Shown piece after piece: positions 28,850-31,395 of a stretch of DNA of 31,395 nucleotides (position 1 is its first letter; each line of letters opens with the position of its first letter). The notes beneath the pieces are model-generated. The model did no database searches. It had not been told where the DNA came from and saw only the letters and a list, made by a program, of their open reading frames with translations. Source of the stretch: Zygnema cylindricum (Eukaryota; Streptophyta; Zygnematophyceae; Zygnematales; Zygnemataceae); contig JBBHKE010001028.1 of NCBI GenBank assembly GCA_037447655.1, positions 50,001-81,395 of the forward strand. Direction: 5' to 3'. Position numbers and translations under genes: made by a program.

Positions 28850-29130
28850 TAATTTTTTACCCAGAAGCTGTTACGACTGTCGTCCGTAACCAGTTGTATA
28901 TATGGTAGGATAAGATAATATTTCAATACAATTTTCCACCGCTCATTTAACAAGAAGCATACAAACTGCAACATATGTTCAATTTTATTTTTTTAACATG
29001 TACTGATTTGTACGGATAAATATTCATTAAAGATTTTTAAGATTTTTTCAAATCGACCTCTCCATTTTCTACGTATTGTACGCGCGTTTGAATCTTGCGT
29101 AAAATGCGTTTTGAACAACTATGTCGGGTA
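28850..29130 (-). repeat. Inverted-repeat family copy D
   Basis: Reverse-complement match to 20330-20620: GTCGTCCGTA, CATACAAACTGC, TTTTTTAACATGTAC, TTCATTAA, AAATCGACCTCTCC and GTAAAATGCGTTTTGAACAA occur in the same order. Non-coding. Confidence 0.75.
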
Positions 29131-29269
29131 CGCTTTCTTATCTTGTAAGAAGTGTATTTTGTTTCGTTCTAGTTATATTATACATGTGACGTCGTCTTTA
29201 ATTTGTGTCTAAGTTCAACGTAACGGTTCGCGATTAGATTTCATTTTTGCGTCTAAGCTAAATGTCAGT

Positions 29270-29605
29270 ATGTGCTCTCACAGTTGAGCTCACGTGAAGT
29301 GAGAAACTACCTGCACGCCGCTATTTTATTTTCATGTGGTTGCCGCAGTTTTGTTACCGTAAACCTGCGCCAGTCGTGTGAATTGTTTTCTTTTTATGTC
29401 AGTCGACGTTCGCAAGCGTGACAATTATTTAACGGTCGTTACAATATTTCGCTAGTCAAAGGTGTTCGACGGATTGACCTTCAAATCTGAACTCACAGGT
29501 ACGTAACTTGTACAGAACTGTACTTCAAATGTACAATTTCTGACGACTCCCTACGCGCAGCAAAAATTGTCCTTGCGATTAGCAATTCCCTTATATAATT
29601 CATTA
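29270..29605 (-). repeat. Inverted-repeat family copy C
   Basis: Reverse-complement match to 22365-22690 over more than 300 bp, strongest in GTGCTCTCACAGT, GAGCTCACGTGAAGTGAGA, TTACCGTAAACCTGCG and TAACTTGTACA. It lies directly downstream of copy D. In the other locus the corresponding parts lie on opposite sides of the spacer. Confidence 0.8.
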
Positions 29606-29659
29606 AAAAAAAATCCCGCTCTGTTGAAAAGAAGTAATTAATATTCACTTTTTAATTTA

Positions 29660-29697
29660 GACTCTAGAGTGAAGAGAGAGCGAGAGAGAGAGAGTCA
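29660..29697. repeat. GA microsatellite
   Basis: A short (GA)n-rich tract, AGAGAGAGCGAGAGAGAGAG with flanking purines. Nothing else is seen between 29606 and 29756. Confidence 0.7.
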
Positions 29698-29756
29698 CCA
29701 TGGCTGCTACATAATCAAAAAAAACATGCAGACAAATTGATAGATTACCAAAGTGT

Positions 29757-29834
29757 TGCCCTAAGTAGGATTTTAACCAAGGTTTACGACATCCTTTAGA
29801 GATATACGCCTTAACCATCAAGGCATTAACGAAA
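29757..29834 (-). pseudogene. tRNA-like relic (class II style D arm)
   Basis: On the minus strand, GCC then TTGATGGTTAA then GGC resembles the D arm and A box of Ser/Leu tRNAs. GGTTAAAATCC about 40 bases later resembles a B box with one change. An anticodon-like stem ATATC/GATGT with a 7-nt loop can form, but position 33 is C, the T stem is mismatched and the variable arm is too short. Probably a tRNA-derived fragment or SINE head, not a functional gene. Confidence 0.4.
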
Positions 29835-29939
29835 CGACGCACGTATGTGGTTTGGTGATTAATTAAAGTGTTACGCAAACTTCACTTTCACCTAAACATA
29901 CCAAAATTGACGAAACGACATCTATAGTCAAACAACGCT

Positions 29940-30356
29940 TGCGGACGCGAATCTAACCGTGTAAAATACATGATCGGACGGACGACGTTGCCCCCGCCAA
30001 ACCCAAATGAACCTTTGCCGAATTTCAGACATAGCGGCGCGCTGTGCCACGTGGCGCCACATCATTGAACGCCGGAAAAGATGGGAGTAGGAACGATGGC
30101 TCCCAAACCGACAAGTGTCAGCCAGAAGGCCATGTTGTACAATGGCCGTACAAGAAGTACAATCGGCCACTGTACCTTCTTCTACTATACACTCTTTTGA
30201 TTGGTCTAGGGTATAGTAGTAGGTAGGTGTGAGTAGGAGTTAAGGGACTTAGCGTGAATGAGGCGCCTGTCTCTAGGTGACCTTTTGTATTTATATGCCA
30301 TCTTTGGCTAGCCATAACTAACTGCTCAGGGGAGCAAATTCAAAGATTAAGGGAAA
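29940..30356 (+). repeat. Diverged LTR relic related to the copia LTR
   Basis: 30135-30185 (GGCCATGTTGTACAATGG, CCGTACAAGAAGTACA) and 30310-30345 (CTGCTCAGGGGAGCAAATTC) match the reverse complement of 13500-13550 and 13330-13360 in the right order. The spacing differs by indels. Weaker similarity (ATCGGACGGACG) reaches back to about 29970. It is an old solo-LTR or LTR fragment in the opposite orientation to the intact element; it reads as the element's own strand here. Confidence 0.6.
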
Positions 30357-30599
30357 GTCAAAGTGGGGAATGTTGTCCAAAACACATGTTCAAGCTTTGC
30401 ATTCTGTGGTGAAACTGAGCACACACAAAGTTTTCTTTCACAGAGGTGAATCAGTATACGAGTTCTGACTGTCAAGGTGTCAGTCATTTGGGTGTGTATC
30501 AACTTGGAGTCGGCACTAACTAGATAAACATCTTTAGGTCTGCGATTTTTGTGGGGAAATGGAACCCATAAAATTTCACGCTAATTTAAGGGAAAATGT

Positions 30600-30765
30600 T
30601 CAAAGTGCGGTACATGTTTAATTCAAAATTTTCAGATGTACGGAATTGTACGAACAAAAATTCATTAAAGATTTTTACGATTTTTTGAAATCGACCTCTC
30701 GGGTTTCTACGTATTGTACGCGCGTTTGAATTGTGCGTAAAATGCGTTTGGAACAGCTACGACTG
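30600..30765 (-). repeat. Inverted-repeat family copy E
   Basis: Same orientation as copy D: ATTCATTAAAGATTTTTA, GAAATCGACCTCTC, CTACGTATTGTACGCGCGTT and GCGTAAAATGCGTTT. Between this and 31175 no gene is visible; AACCCTA words near 31030 are isolated. Confidence 0.75.
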
Positions 30766-31175
30766 GCAGTGTGGTGTTTTGATTGGAGTTTCATAAAGTA
30801 TAGCAAAACTTGTGATATTCTTCGATACATTGCTGAATCTTGCGTTTTTCGGGCTTTGTGAACCACCGAGGTTGGTTTCGCGCATTGTGAGAGATCTACG
30901 TCGCCCCCCCATCATCTTTTCGTTTTATGACGCGCCGCGCCGCAGGGCCGTAAAAATGTATGTATATGTTTAGGGCTTTTTGTTTTATTATGTGTTTTTT
31001 TTTATGTATAAAACACCAAACCACACCCTAGAAAACCCTAAACGTGTAAACCTTAACTAGATACCCGGTAGGTATCTTGACAATGGTGAACTTATGGCGC
31101 AATTCGCACGGTAAAATGCAGGTTCACACGGTTCACCACAACGGGTAAACTTGTAACAAACATACTTTCCCTATA

Positions 31176-31390
31176 CACCTTGAATCGCTATTAGCGTATT
31201 GAACGCTAATTCGGGTATCTTTTTTTTATCAAATTCTCAAATATAATTATCCATACCATTTAAAAAAAAACCTAATTCCTAATTAGAGTAGATGATTCAT
31301 TTGAAAATATCTAATTTCCTAATTAGCGTTAACAACGGTAGTTATTCCTATAGGCTAATAAAACTTCTACTCTAATAACGATTCAAGGTG
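31176..31390. mobile_element. Complete TA-flanked MITE, about 215 bp
   Basis: Left end CACCTTGAATCGCTATTAG and right end, as reverse complement, CACCTTGAATCGTTATTAG form a 19-bp terminal inverted repeat with one difference. TA flanks both ends (31174-31175 and 31391-31392). The same family as 2021-2236 and the partial copy ending at 2008. Non-coding, with internal TTAGCG words. Confidence 0.75.
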
Positions 31391-31395
31391 TACTG

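Overview
The window looks like intergenic, repeat-dense nuclear DNA of a streptophyte (land plant or charophyte alga). The basis is one Ty1/copia and at least one Ty3/gypsy polyprotein of plant type, primer sites matching plant initiator tRNA-Met, and many small MITE-like elements. I cannot name the species. I see no intact host protein-coding gene. All recognisable coding sequence is decayed retrotransposon pol/gag.

Layout. 1-345 is an AT microsatellite; 551-702 is a pyrimidine tract followed by a purine tract. 1.9-2.24 kb holds TA-flanked MITEs rich in TTAGCG. A ~1 kb dispersed repeat occurs twice as direct copies (2440-3451 and 7225-8203); each carries the same ~0.5 kb hAT-like MITE with 8-bp target duplications. 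3.92-4.10 kb is a CGATA-rich dyad array. 4.12-4.8 kb is a minus-strand gypsy pol fragment ending in a poly(A) run. 4.8-10 kb is mostly unrecognised, A-rich DNA. 10.02-11.93 kb holds a direct pair of ~575-bp repeats with conserved hairpins; between them lie a 20-bp CG/AT-alternating minisatellite and a small Ala/Ser-rich ORF.

12.9-19.7 kb is the best-resolved part. A miniature LTR element (TRIM-like: ~206-bp 5' LTR, initiator-Met primer site, only ~67 bp of internal sequence, polypurine tract, shortened 3' LTR) was split by a 6.44-kb copia element in the opposite orientation. The insertion is proven by a CAATT target duplication. The TRIM 5' LTR contains a 73-nt segment that folds as a complete tRNA cloverleaf just upstream of the primer-binding site. 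The copia element has 1.05-kb LTRs (27 differences by hand count) and a primer site matching the anticodon arm of initiator tRNA-Met (half-tRNA priming, as in Drosophila copia). That site overlaps the gag start codon. Its polyprotein is broken by three stops and one frameshift.

20.2-22.7 kb holds an inverted-repeat element family; diverged copies recur at 28.85-29.6 and 30.6-30.76 kb. Between them, 23.35-28.76 kb is an old plus-strand gypsy element with a heavily decayed gag, protease, RT, RNase H and integrase, truncated inside the integrase. 29.94-30.36 kb contains a diverged LTR relic related to the copia LTR. The window closes with a complete ~215-bp MITE.
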